16,554 bases of DNA from the NCBI GenBank assembly GCA_003451595.1, contig DMDA01000009.1:42444-58997 (forward strand), read 5' to 3'. The stretch comes from Chloroflexota bacterium (GTDB taxonomy: Bacteria; Chloroflexota; Anaerolineae; Caldilineales; Caldilineaceae). The position numbers and the translations under genes were made by a program. The notes beneath the pieces are model-generated. The model had not been told where the DNA came from. It saw only the letters and a program-made list of their open reading frames with translations, and did not search any database. Shown in pieces: positions 1 to 8,607 of the stretch (position 1 is its first letter; each line of letters starts with the position of its first letter).

Positions 1-519
1 GCCGCCGAACGCCTGACCGAGATCGTGCGTCCGACCGGCGCGCTGCTCAAAGGACATTACACTGACTGGGTGGAGAATCCCGCCGACTATCCGGCGTCGG
101 GCATGGGCGGCGCCAACGTGGGGCCGGAGTTCACAGCGGTGGAATTCGATGCGCTGGAGGAGTTGGAACAGCGCGAGCGTCGGTTGTGCGCCAACCGTCG
201 CCTGCCGACCTCGCGCATGATGGCGACGTTGGAGGCAGCGGTCGTCGCCTCCAATCGGTGGCAGAAGTGGCTGCAACCGGATGAAGTTGGCAAACGATTC
301 GTCGATCTGGCGCCGGCGCGGCGACGCTGGCTGGCGCAGACCGGCGCGCGCTACGTGTGGACAGCGCCCGCCGTGCAACAAGCACGCCGGACGCTGTACG
401 AACACCTGGCTCTGGTCGCTCCCGACCCCCACGCTTCCATCGTCGCGGCGGTCGCCCGTTCCATCGAGCAGTACGTAGATGCCTTCAATTTGTACGATGC
501 GATGAGTTTGTTGGGGTGA
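1..519 (+). CDS. GatZ/KbaZ-like class II tagatose-bisphosphate aldolase non-catalytic subunit, C-terminal part
   Basis: The reading frame is open from the first base, so the gene begins outside the window; the GTG at 25 is internal, not a start. About 172 C-terminal residues remain. Two blocks match my memory of E. coli GatZ/KbaZ. A KGHYTDW...NVGPEFT segment (about 49-135) resembles the EGHSTDYQT...KVGPALTF region, and RYVWTAP followed by an AxxxLYEHL helix (about 349-405) resembles RVRYYWPDS followed by the LVRNL helix. In E. coli these proteins pair with and stabilise the class II tagatose-1,6-bisphosphate aldolase subunit GatY/KbaY. The fold is a TIM barrel related to aldolases. No partner gene is visible, so the substrate here is unknown. 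The gene ends with TGA 9 bases before the stop of a convergent gene. The family call is fairly good; the exact function is inference. Confidence 0.7.
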   Translation, partial: AAERLTEIVRPTGALLKGHYTDWVENPADYPASGMGGANVGPEFTAVEFDALEELEQRERRLCANRRLPTSRMMATLEAAVVASNRWQKWLQPDEVGKRFVDLAPARRRWLAQTGARYVWTAPAVQQARRTLYEHLALVAPDPHASIVAAVARSIEQYVDAFNLYDAMSLLG

Positions 520-538
520 TTTCGTCCGTCACCCCAAC
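510..538. terminator. Bidirectional hairpin containing both convergent stop codons
   Basis: Positions 510-519 and 529-538 form a perfect 10-bp inverted repeat with a 9-base loop. The left arm ends with the TGA of the rightward aldolase-like gene. The right arm begins with the complement of the TGA of the leftward TIM-barrel gene. The stem is GC-rich in the middle (GGGG/CCCC). There is no clear U-run on either side, so it is a hairpin-type terminator candidate rather than a textbook one. Confidence 0.6.
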
Positions 539-1359
539 TTCGCCGCCTTGAACGCCGCCACTTGCGCCTTGATGGCGCGTTCGGTGGGGAGTCGTTCGAT
601 CGACGAGGCCCCGAAGAAGCCGTCGATGCCCGGCATGCGCGCCAGGGCGGCAACGACGCTTTCCGGTTCATCGAAAGGCCCGCCGTGACAGATGACCAGG
701 ATGTCTGAACGGACGCTACGGCCAGCGGCGGCGATCGTCATCACCTTGTCGATGGCTTCGTCTAGCGTGAGGGCAACAGCCGCGCCGATGCTGCCAGCAG
801 TCGTTAACCCGACGTGGGCGACAAGCTGATCGGCGCCAGCAGCGGCCATCGCTTTGGCCTGGTCAGCATCGAAGACATAGGGCGAGGTAAACAGATCGAG
901 GTCGTGCGCCAGCCGAATCATCTCGATCTCCTTGTCGTAGCCCATCCCCGTCCCTTCCAGATTGGCGCGGAAATTGCCGTCGATCAAGCCAACCGTAGGA
1001 AAATTCTGGACGCCGGAGAAGCCGATCTCTTTGAGTTGCTTGAGAAACACCGGCATCAGGCGGAAGGGATCGGTGCCACAGACGCCCGCCAGCACCGGCG
1101 TATCTTTCACTACCGGCAGCACCTCGGCGGCCATCTCTACGACGATGCCGTTGGCGTCGCCGTAGGGCATCAGGCCAGCGAGCGAGCCGCGTCCAGCCAT
1201 GCGGTAGCGCCCGGAGTTGTAGATGATGATTAAGTCTGCGCCGCCTGCCTCAGCGAATTTGGCGGAGATGCCTGTGCCTGCCCCCGCGCCGACAATCGGT
1301 CTGCCCGCTGCAACCTGGGCGCGCAGCCGTTTCAGGATTTCCTGTCGTGAAAGCGCCAT
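529..1359 (-). CDS. Phosphoenolpyruvate-hydrolase-like TIM-barrel protein (Tm-1 C-terminal-domain family)
   Basis: The product is 276 residues, the usual length for this family. The start at MALSRQEIL (1357-1359) is chosen over an upstream in-frame ATG at 1428 because an AAAGGAG ribosome site lies about 9 bases before it, and the extra 23 residues overlap the preceding gene and look unrelated. The GAGTGISAKFAEAGGADL segment near residue 25 and the following YNSGRYRMAGRGSLAGLMPYGDAN region are typical of the PEP-hydrolase-like family, formerly called TIM-barrel signal transduction proteins. Plant Tm-1 carries this domain fused behind a UPF0261 domain; here the UPF0261 gene ends 4 bases upstream. 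The natural substrate of the bacterial proteins is unknown to me. It is very probably co-transcribed and translationally coupled with the gene before it. Confidence 0.87.
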   Translation of the reverse strand: MALSRQEILKRLRAQVAAGRPIVGAGAGTGISAKFAEAGGADLIIIYNSGRYRMAGRGSLAGLMPYGDANGIVVEMAAEVLPVVKDTPVLAGVCGTDPFRLMPVFLKQLKEIGFSGVQNFPTVGLIDGNFRANLEGTGMGYDKEIEMIRLAHDLDLFTSPYVFDADQAKAMAAAGADQLVAHVGLTTAGSIGAAVALTLDEAIDKVMTIAAAGRSVRSDILVICHGGPFDEPESVVAALARMPGIDGFFGASSIERLPTERAIKAQVAAFKAAKLG

Positions 1360-1363
1360 ATCG

Positions 1364-2581
1364 TTAAGCTCCTTTTTGCAAAAGCCCCAGCAGCGTTTCC
1401 GCCACGGTGGCGGAGAACTCTGGGTCATTGATATTGTTGTCTAGCTCAATCACCGGGATGTCGGCTCTGAGATTGCGCTTGATGGCGTCGAAGCAGGCTG
1501 CATCCGCCTCCGGGTCCCAGAACTGGCCGCCCTCGCTGTCCAGCATCGAGACGCCCTTGCGCGGCAGCACAAAGGCCACCGGCGCGGTTGAGGCGTTCGC
1601 CGCCGCCGCCAGCATCTCGCCGATGCGGGTGTTCTCCTCGACGTTGGTGCGCATCAAAGTGACGTTAGGATTCCAGCGGTAGAGATTGCGCTGGCGATAT
1701 TTTTCTGGCATCGTCTCCACGCCCCAGAAATTCGCCATATCCACGCAGCCGGGCGCCAACACCGCCGGTACGCCCGCGCGTGAAGCGGCTAGGCAGCGCT
1801 CTGGCCCGGCGTCGAAAACGCCGCCGCAGACCGTGTCGGCCAGTTCTGTGGTGGTAATGTCCAGCGAGCCGACGATGTAGCCATCAGTGATCAGGCTTTC
1901 CATCGTCTTACCGCCGGCGCCGGTGGCGTGAAAGACCAGCACTTCATAGCCGTTCGCTTCTAGAATGCTGCGCGCATGATCGACCGCTTTGGTGGTGTTG
2001 CCGAACATCGAGGCGGTAATCAGCGGCTTTTCGGCTTGCGGTGGGGGCGCATCCATCTTTACCATGCCCACAATGGCGCCAGCGGCGTTGGTGTAGATCG
2101 CCCGGCTGATGCGATTGATCCCTGCGACATCGACGATCGAGGGGATAAAGGTGATGTCTTTGGCGCCGGCATAGGCGCTGACATCGCCGCCTGCCATCGT
2201 CGAGACCATCACTTTGGGGACGCCGATGGGCAGCGTGCGCATGGCGCGCGTCGCCAGCGAAGTGCCGCCGCTGCCGCCCATGCCGATGATGCCATCCAGC
2301 TTACCGGCGTCGTAGAGGCGGCGCACGACAGCAGCCAGCCCGGTTGCCATCACCTCCATGGCGGCGTCCTTGTGGTCGCCGCTCGCCAGCTGCGCCAGGT
2401 CGCCGCCGCCTGCTCTGGCGACTTCAGCGCGGTCGATGTCAGGCGGGAAAGCAGGGGCGCCCATGACGCCGAAATCGACCACCAGTGTCTTCAAGCCGGC
2501 AGCCTCGATGAGCGCTTTGATGAAGGCAAATTCGGCGCCTTTGGTGTCCAATGCGCCGACAATCACAACGGTTTTCGTCAT
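1364..2581 (-). CDS. Tm-1-like ATP-binding domain protein (UPF0261)
   Basis: The product is 405 residues, about the normal family length. The N-terminal VVIVGALDTKGAEF segment and the glycine-rich GMGGSGGTSLATRAM segment, followed by VPKVMVSTMAGGDVSAYAG, are hallmarks of UPF0261. This is the same family as the N-terminal half of tomato Tm-1, which binds ATP and inhibits tobamovirus replication proteins. The role of the bacterial members is not established. The start is supported by AAGGAG at 2588-2593. The gene lies 15 bases after the cupin gene and 4 bases before the TIM-barrel gene, so the three probably form one transcript. Both Tm-1 halves are present in the same order as in the fused protein, which suggests that they act together. 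Confidence 0.9.
   Translation of the reverse strand: MTKTVVIVGALDTKGAEFAFIKALIEAAGLKTLVVDFGVMGAPAFPPDIDRAEVARAGGGDLAQLASGDHKDAAMEVMATGLAAVVRRLYDAGKLDGIIGMGGSGGTSLATRAMRTLPIGVPKVMVSTMAGGDVSAYAGAKDITFIPSIVDVAGINRISRAIYTNAAGAIVGMVKMDAPPPQAEKPLITASMFGNTTKAVDHARSILEANGYEVLVFHATGAGGKTMESLITDGYIVGSLDITTTELADTVCGGVFDAGPERCLAASRAGVPAVLAPGCVDMANFWGVETMPEKYRQRNLYRWNPNVTLMRTNVEENTRIGEMLAAAANASTAPVAFVLPRKGVSMLDSEGGQFWDPEADAACFDAIKRNLRADIPVIELDNNINDPEFSATVAETLLGLLQKGA
1369..1375 (-). promoter_or_regulatory. Ribosome binding site of the TIM-barrel gene, inside the end of the upstream gene
   Basis: On the minus strand AAAGGAG lies about 9 bases before the ATG at 1359, within the last codons of the Tm-1-like gene (stop at 1364-1366). 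This decides the start of the downstream gene and points to translational coupling. Confidence 0.8.
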
Positions 2582-2596
2582 TGTTTGCTCCTTGGG

Positions 2597-2992
2597 TCAA
2601 CGCAAAGTGTTCCACGGCGCGTCGCCGCTAACATCGACCAATGCATAGCCACCATCGCCGATGCAGGGCGAGAGGATGGCGAGCAGGCGTGCTGGCTCAT
2701 CGCCTGCTGTGAACGACGCATGGACAACGTCAGGCGCGATGAAGACGCTGTCGCCAGCGTGCAGGGTCTGTCGCGTGCCATCCAGCCACTGTTCCACGAC
2801 GCCGGCAAGCACGTAGATCACTTCTTCCTGCTGTGGGTGTTTGTGGAAGTTGTGCCCCTTGCCTGGCAGCAGCGTTACTTCGATGGCGACGATTTGGGCG
2901 GCGCCGTTGGCGGGGCGGCTGACCCATCCTAACTCGCCCCAGTCGAGCTGCTCACGCGCAATCTCCGCCGCCAATGAGAATTTTCCGTGCAT
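2597..2992 (-). CDS. Small single-domain cupin protein
   Basis: The product is 131 residues, a single cupin barrel. Cupin motif 1 is visible as G, five residues, H50-K-H52, four residues, E57, six residues, G64. Motif 2 is GDSVFIAPDVVH with H91, where the usual PPG is replaced by APD. The 3-His/1-Glu metal set (H50, H52, E57, H91) is therefore complete, so a bound divalent metal is likely. There is no signal peptide, so it is cytosolic. The start is supported by AAGGAG at 3000-3005. It is the first gene of the probable cupin, Tm-1-like, TIM-barrel operon. It could be an isomerase, dioxygenase or ligand-binding protein; the sequence does not distinguish these. Confidence 0.9.
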   Translation of the reverse strand: MHGKFSLAAEIAREQLDWGELGWVSRPANGAAQIVAIEVTLLPGKGHNFHKHPQQEEVIYVLAGVVEQWLDGTRQTLHAGDSVFIAPDVVHASFTAGDEPARLLAILSPCIGDGGYALVDVSGDAPWNTLR

Positions 2993-3052
2993 ACGAATGC
3001 TCCTTGGTTGATAGATTTGATTTGGTCAGGGATCATACGCCACTCGTCAGTC

Positions 3053-3078
3053 GGCGCCGGTGATTTTTGAGGGGCGCC
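3053..3078. terminator. Weak GGCGCC/GGCGCC hairpin between the haloperoxidase and cupin genes
   Basis: GGCGCC at 3053-3058 and at 3073-3078 can pair around a 14-base loop in the 103-base gap after the haloperoxidase stop. There is no U-run. It may separate that transcript from the cupin operon. A TATGAT at 3032-3037 (minus strand) could be a -10 for the cupin gene, but no matching -35 was found. Confidence 0.25.
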
Positions 3079-3095
3079 AGGCGACGTGTGACGCT

Positions 3096-4487
3096 TTATT
3101 CCCCCAGATCGATCTGATTCACATATCCCGCCACGCAGCGCCCTTGCGCCAGCCCCTGTACGTTGGCGCTGCGGAAGTGAATGCCGCCATAGAGGCGCGA
3201 TAGTGCGGCTTCCTCGGCGGCCTGCCAGAAAGAGGTGTAGCGACGCGGGGTAAAACCCAGTCGCGTTTGGCTGGCGTCGGTGAAGGCGTAGTTGTCCCCA
3301 AAGATGGCGCTGAGCACAGTAGCCATAGCCCCAGCCTCGGTGGCGTGGCCGGAGGGATACTCCGGGAAAGGCGGCGTCAGCACCGGATCGGTGATGGCGG
3401 TGGCGTTCCACGTCGGGTCGATCACTTGCTGGATGTAGGTGATGGGGCGAATGCGGTTGTAGGTGTATTTGGCCTCCCAACAGGCGATGAAGGCGTCGGC
3501 CACCGCCATGCCCAGCCGGGCGTAAGTGGTGGCGGTCAGCGCCAACGATGCGTTCTCCTGGCGCAACACCTGCGTGGCGATGGCGAGCGAATGGCCGGGC
3601 GGTGTGGCGGTCAGGGTGGGGTCGTCGGCCCAGTAGAGCGCCGTGTCGCGCTGCGCTGGCGTCAAGTCCCTCACCGTCGTGTAGACTTCCATCGCTTCGA
3701 TATAAGTCGGTGAGGTTGGAGCGACGCTGTAGGCGGGTGGCGGCGGCGGCGTGCATGCATCAGAAGTTGGCATGACAAAGGGGCGATTTTGCCCCCAATC
3801 TGGCTGCATGGCGCGCAGAAAGTCTGGGGGCGTCGGCGACCACATGCCTGGTCCCTGTGGTGGTTGATAGGTGTATGGGAAATTGAAAAAGTAACCTTCG
3901 TGGCCACCATCTTGTTGCGACCAGGCGAAGATTGCGGCGGCTACTTCCCGCCCGCGCCGCACCGAGCGACGCACGACATCCTCCGGCGCCGCATGTTCAT
4001 AGCGCGTCAGGAGTGTTGCTTCCAGCGCGTCGATGGCGCTGCGCACGGAGTCGCCGGCATGTGCAAACAGGCGACGGTTGATGCTGGCAAGCGCACTGTT
4101 AGCGACCAGCGGCCAGTAGTAGCCGTCGGCGGCGTTGGCGGGCGGCAGCCAGGTCAGCCCGTTGACCTGGCCCACAAGAGAGGGGGCGTCCGCTATTCCC
4201 GGCTGGAGTGCAGCGTAAAGCGTAACGCCGGCGTAGCCCATCGCTCGCGCCGCAACAGGGGGCGAAAAGCCCGGCGCCTGACGCACCAGCTCGTTGAGCA
4301 GTTCAAACCAGGCGGTGGCGACACTGTGATCGAAGGCGGCGACAGGCGGCAGGGCACTCTGAGCACGTGCGGAGGGCGCGCCCGACAGTAGTAACGCCAG
4401 GACAAGCATCAGATATCGCGTGTGTAGGACAAACCGCCCGATTTGCTTGTATGCGGCAGCGCACCGCTTCTGAAGATGCATTTGCAT
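3096..4487 (-). CDS. Secreted vanadium-dependent haloperoxidase/PAP2-type acid phosphatase family protein
   Basis: The product is 463 residues. The N-terminus has basic residues up to R24, a hydrophobic stretch (about 26-36) and a likely signal peptidase site ARA|QS at 42/43, so it is exported. The three PAP2/vanadium-haloperoxidase motifs are intact: K340 six residues before R347-P348, P378-S379-G380-H381, and S430-R431 five residues before H437. These supply the vanadate or phosphate ligands, the acid-base His381 and the covalent His437. The usual phosphatase Asp after the last motif is not seen (SAN follows). The family includes vanadium haloperoxidases, which oxidise halides with peroxide, and phosphatases; motifs alone cannot separate them. 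No clear ribosome site precedes the ATG at 4487; Met27 is an alternative start but would lack the basic n-region. It has its own candidate promoter at 4567-4595. Confidence 0.88.
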   Translation of the reverse strand: MQMHLQKRCAAAYKQIGRFVLHTRYLMLVLALLLSGAPSARAQSALPPVAAFDHSVATAWFELLNELVRQAPGFSPPVAARAMGYAGVTLYAALQPGIADAPSLVGQVNGLTWLPPANAADGYYWPLVANSALASINRRLFAHAGDSVRSAIDALEATLLTRYEHAAPEDVVRRSVRRGREVAAAIFAWSQQDGGHEGYFFNFPYTYQPPQGPGMWSPTPPDFLRAMQPDWGQNRPFVMPTSDACTPPPPPAYSVAPTSPTYIEAMEVYTTVRDLTPAQRDTALYWADDPTLTATPPGHSLAIATQVLRQENASLALTATTYARLGMAVADAFIACWEAKYTYNRIRPITYIQQVIDPTWNATAITDPVLTPPFPEYPSGHATEAGAMATVLSAIFGDNYAFTDASQTRLGFTPRRYTSFWQAAEEAALSRLYGGIHFRSANVQGLAQGRCVAGYVNQIDLGE

Positions 4488-4566
4488 GGATTGTAGCTTA
4501 CACCCAAAGCGATGGCGCCAACAACCGCGCTAGCGCAACTTCACGTTTGGGGGATGTGCATAATCT

Positions 4567-4595
4567 ATTATAGGTCATCATTGCCAGCGTATCAT
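4567..4595 (-). promoter_or_regulatory. Candidate sigma-70-type promoter of the haloperoxidase gene
   Basis: On the minus strand the -10 is a perfect TATAAT (4567-4572) and the -35 is ATGATA (4590-4595, 4 of 6 to TTGACA), with a 17-base spacer. A transcript would start near 4560 and have a leader of about 70 bases before the ATG at 4487. Confidence 0.5.
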
Positions 4596-4627
4596 AGCGC
4601 CATGACGCGTCGGGAGATGATGACCTA
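4571..4627. repeat. 11-bp perfect inverted repeat flanking the promoter (possible operator)
   Basis: TAGGTCATCAT at 4571-4581 is the exact reverse complement of ATGATGACCTA at 4617-4627, with 35 bases between. The proximal arm overlaps the last two bases of the -10 and the spacer of the haloperoxidase promoter; the distal arm lies upstream of the -35. Arms about 46 bases apart centre to centre could bind a looping repressor dimer, or the whole could form a cruciform. Confidence 0.5.
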
Positions 4628-4656
4628 CTGATTTCTAGGTTGATATTTTATGAGCG

Positions 4657-4712
4657 CAGTGTTGCGTATTACGTGTTGCGTAAGGGATTCCGACACGTAG
4701 CACGCAACACTG
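4657..4712. repeat. Heptamer-type hairpin (GTTGCGT family) downstream of the phosphotriesterase gene
   Basis: CAGTGTTGCGT (4657-4667) pairs perfectly with ACGCAACACTG (4702-4712). After a 3x3 internal loop, ACGTGT (4671-4676) pairs with ACACGT (4693-4698) around a 16-base loop. The GTGTTGCGTA unit appears twice in the left arm. It lies about 80 bases past the stop of the last gene of the nusA operon, so it may serve as that operon's 3' hairpin. There is no U-run. The same unit builds the hairpin at 8986-9037. Confidence 0.7.
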
Positions 4713-4790
4713 AAAACATGAAAACAATCAGTAAGCCATACGTAGTTCCAACCTGGAATGGGGCGGTATGGCTCGCCTGGGCAGCTCAGG

Positions 4791-5711
4791 TCAGCGGGCA
4801 AAGGCGCGCCAGGGGTTCTGAACGGTCAACTGTGTGATTGTGTCCGGGGCGACGCCAGACGCTTGCAAGGCGGGCAGGAAGCTCTCGCTGAGGTAGGTGT
4901 AGGGCAGCTGTATGCCGCCGTGCGGTTTGGACGGATCGTACCAGCCGCGATCGTGTGAAAGCAGTAGTTGGCTGCCAAAACCGGCGCTGAGCAGGCGATG
5001 AATGTGCTCGATAAACCAGGCGTCAGCGAAGTCTGGGCTGCCGATGGCATCGTATTCCAGCCAGGCGCCGCGTTGCGCCATCTCCAGGTGAAGGGCAAAG
5101 TCGGGTTCAGCCTGAGTATGAATCCACAAAAAGCGGTCGGCGCGATAACCGGCGGCCTCGATGATGGCAAGCTGGTCGCGCACAACGCGTCCGCGAATCG
5201 TGTGGCTGCCGATGAGGGCGCCGGTGATGCGTCCGGCCTGGGCCGCAGCGCGCAAAATCTTGGCCTCGACGGGAGTGATGCCATCGTCGCCGGCGCTGAG
5301 TTTGATCCACGCGGCGCGCACGCCGGTGGTCTCGATCCCAACGGTCAATTCACGCACCATCCAGTCAGCAAGTTCGGCTTCGCTGGCAGCGTGCGCCCAG
5401 TCGGGCGCCCACGGCTCGCGGTAGATGCCGGTGGCGACGACGACGGGGAAGGCAGCCGCTGTTGACACGGTCTTGACAATGTCGACGCGCCGTCCAACGC
5501 CAACCGGTGTGCACTCGACCAGCGCCGTGACGCCTGCCGCCTGTGCAGCCTGGATGTGCGGCAGCATGACGCGTACGACTTCATCGACGTCGGCGTGTGC
5601 GTAGCTGCGCGCCGCAATCGGCCCCAGATCGACAAAGATATGTTCATGTGGCAGGACGACGCCAGGCAATGGCGCTGACAAGTCGCCCAGCGTGGTAGGT
5701 AGGGTTGGCAT
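4791..5711 (-). CDS. Phosphotriesterase-family metal-dependent hydrolase (amidohydrolase superfamily)
   Basis: The product is 306 residues, close to the usual 300-350. The binuclear metal set expected of the family is visible: H22-E-H24 after strand 1, K137 in WIKLSAG (the lysine that is carboxylated in the family), H170 in GSHTIRG, H198 in WIHTQAE, and D254 in LSHDRGWYDP. Known members include phosphotriesterases, quorum-sensing or other lactonases, and PTE-homology proteins of unknown substrate. There is no signal peptide, so it is cytosolic. It lies 58 bases after rbfA on the same strand, so it is probably the last gene of the nusA-infB-rbfA operon, an unusual place for it. No clear ribosome site precedes the ATG at 5711. 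Substrate cannot be told from sequence. Confidence 0.88.
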   Translation of the reverse strand: MPTLPTTLGDLSAPLPGVVLPHEHIFVDLGPIAARSYAHADVDEVVRVMLPHIQAAQAAGVTALVECTPVGVGRRVDIVKTVSTAAAFPVVVATGIYREPWAPDWAHAASEAELADWMVRELTVGIETTGVRAAWIKLSAGDDGITPVEAKILRAAAQAGRITGALIGSHTIRGRVVRDQLAIIEAAGYRADRFLWIHTQAEPDFALHLEMAQRGAWLEYDAIGSPDFADAWFIEHIHRLLSAGFGSQLLLSHDRGWYDPSKPHGGIQLPYTYLSESFLPALQASGVAPDTITQLTVQNPWRAFAR

Positions 5712-5769
5712 AGTTATAGCATTGTGGAGGTATGACCGATGATTCGGCTGATTCGACGCTCTGTAAAAG

Positions 5770-6132
5770 TTACTCTGGCGCCTGACGCTCGGCGGCGATC
5801 TGGCGCAGGATTTCGGCGACGCGGGCGGCTTTTTCCGGTGCGTCGTCGTAGCTGAAGATCAACTCTGGCGCTGCGCGCAACGCCAGCCGTTTGGCAAGCT
5901 GGGTACGCACATAGGGTGTGGCGTTGCGCAGCGCCTGCAGCAGGTCGTGGCGCGATATGCTCTCGTCGTCGTGGCTGACAAAGACGCGCACGTTCCGCAA
6001 GTCCTTGCTTACGCGCACATCGGTCACAGTGACCAGGCTGATGCGTGGGTCGCGCAACTCACCGGCCAGCATGATCGTCAGCTCCTCAAAAATCATTCCT
6101 GCCACGCGTTGTTGGCGTATTTCTGAAGACAT
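5770..6132 (-). CDS. rbfA: Ribosome-binding factor A
   Basis: The product is 120 residues, the full family length. It has the KH-type RbfA fold: N-terminal helix with RQQRVAGMIFEEL, strand segment ELRDPRISLVTVTDVRVSKDLRNVRVFVS, and the C-terminal RLALRAAPELIFSYDD. RbfA binds the free 30S subunit and helps to mature the 5' end of 16S rRNA, notably in the cold. An oddity is that the usual AxG kink before the last helix reads A71-T72-P73, with Pro for Gly. The gene lies 123 bases after infB, separated by an octamer-repeat hairpin. The ribosome site is weak (GGAA), so it may depend on translation from upstream. Confidence 0.95.
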   Translation of the reverse strand: MSSEIRQQRVAGMIFEELTIMLAGELRDPRISLVTVTDVRVSKDLRNVRVFVSHDDESISRHDLLQALRNATPYVRTQLAKRLALRAAPELIFSYDDAPEKAARVAEILRQIAAERQAPE

Positions 6133-6162
6133 AGGAATTGTTCCAAAGATATTGGAGGGTTT

Positions 6163-6255
6163 GGGAGATTAGGAGATTAAGGGATTGGGAGATTAGGCGC
6201 CTGTTGTAGATTCACCCAAATCTCTCAATCACTCAATCTCGCAATCGCTCAATCT

Positions 6256-6257
<2 letters not shown>
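6163..6257. repeat. Inverted arrays of 8-base units between infB and rbfA
   Basis: The left arm (about 6163-6195) is a run of GGAGATTA-like units. The right arm (about 6219-6257) is a run of CAATCTCT-like units (CAATCTCT, CAATCACT, CAATCTCG, CAATCGCT). The arms are largely complementary, giving a long imperfect hairpin around a central part with GGCGCC at 6197-6202. The right arm runs into the infB stop codon at 6256-6258. It fills most of the 123-base gap and may be a processing or attenuation hairpin, or a small intergenic repeat element. Confidence 0.7.
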
Positions 6258-8226
<1,969 letters not shown>

Positions 8227-8607
8227 TTTGCTGTCCCTTTCACCCGAAAACGGGTAGTGCGTGATGCGCGCACCCCATGTCGCGCAATACGTGATGTGAC
8301 TCACAAGCGTGTGCAACCGGCAAAAGACGCCGTCACTACGGCGAGCAATTGCAAGCTCAACAGATACTTGACAACTCGATTTGGTGAGATGCGCAAGACA
8401 GGAAGTGGAGGTGGAAAGAGGGGCGAGGTTACCCATGATTGGGCAAGGCAGGTGCGTGCTCTGTTACATACGCATCCTCGCGCTACTCCACCGCCGCCGT
8501 ATCTGTACGACATCGAGAACCGACGTCGGCCACTCCTGTTGGCGCATGGTCACCGTGTCAACGGTCGTCATGACCGCCTGCCCTGATGGACATCGTTGCC
8601 TGGTCTT
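8227..8607. other. 381-base gap between ylxR and infB without a recognised gene
   Basis: Many genomes carry an L7Ae-like ylxQ gene here, but no frame resembles one. A 70-residue minus-strand frame (8301-8513) has no family features and no ribosome site. The gap has an imperfect hairpin at 8260-8291, a 5-bp hairpin ACCGT/ACGGT at 8552-8565 and a 10-base palindrome CCGACGTCGG (8520-8529). There is no tRNA-like T-arm. It may be a long infB leader. Confidence 0.6.
8260..8291. repeat. Imperfect hairpin in the infB leader, related to the GTTGCGT/CGCAATACG family
   Basis: CGTGATGCGCG (8260-8270) pairs with CGCGCAATACG (8281-8291) at 9 of 11 positions around a 10-base loop, 34-65 bases before the infB start. 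The right arm resembles the GCGTATTACG part of the 4657-4712 hairpin, so it may be a decayed relative. Confidence 0.35.

Larger units (their letters stand above)
4488..4790. other. Non-coding gap between haloperoxidase and phosphotriesterase genes
   Basis: This 303-base gap has no credible gene. It holds a candidate haloperoxidase promoter (4567-4595), an 11-bp inverted repeat around it (4571-4627) and a heptamer-type hairpin (4657-4712) downstream of the phosphotriesterase gene. Nothing else was recognised. Confidence 0.7.

Noticed and set aside
25..27. GTG at 25 as start of the aldolase-like gene
   Set aside because: The frame is open to base 1 and the conserved block begins directly after it, so the gene is cut by the window edge.
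1976..2932. 318-residue plus-strand open frame across the Tm-1-like and cupin genes
   Set aside because: It is antisense to two well-supported genes, is rich in His, Arg and Asp as expected from GC-rich shadows, and shows no family motif.
8227..8436. Upstream in-frame extension of infB
   Set aside because: The extra 70 residues have no IF-2 similarity and contain many Cys and Thr; ATG 8226 has a ribosome site and a typical basic start.
8301..8513. 70-residue minus-strand frame in the ylxR-infB gap as a ylxQ or lipoprotein gene
   Set aside because: No L7Ae-like motif, no ribosome site, and its hydrophobic part and Cys are at the wrong end for a lipoprotein.
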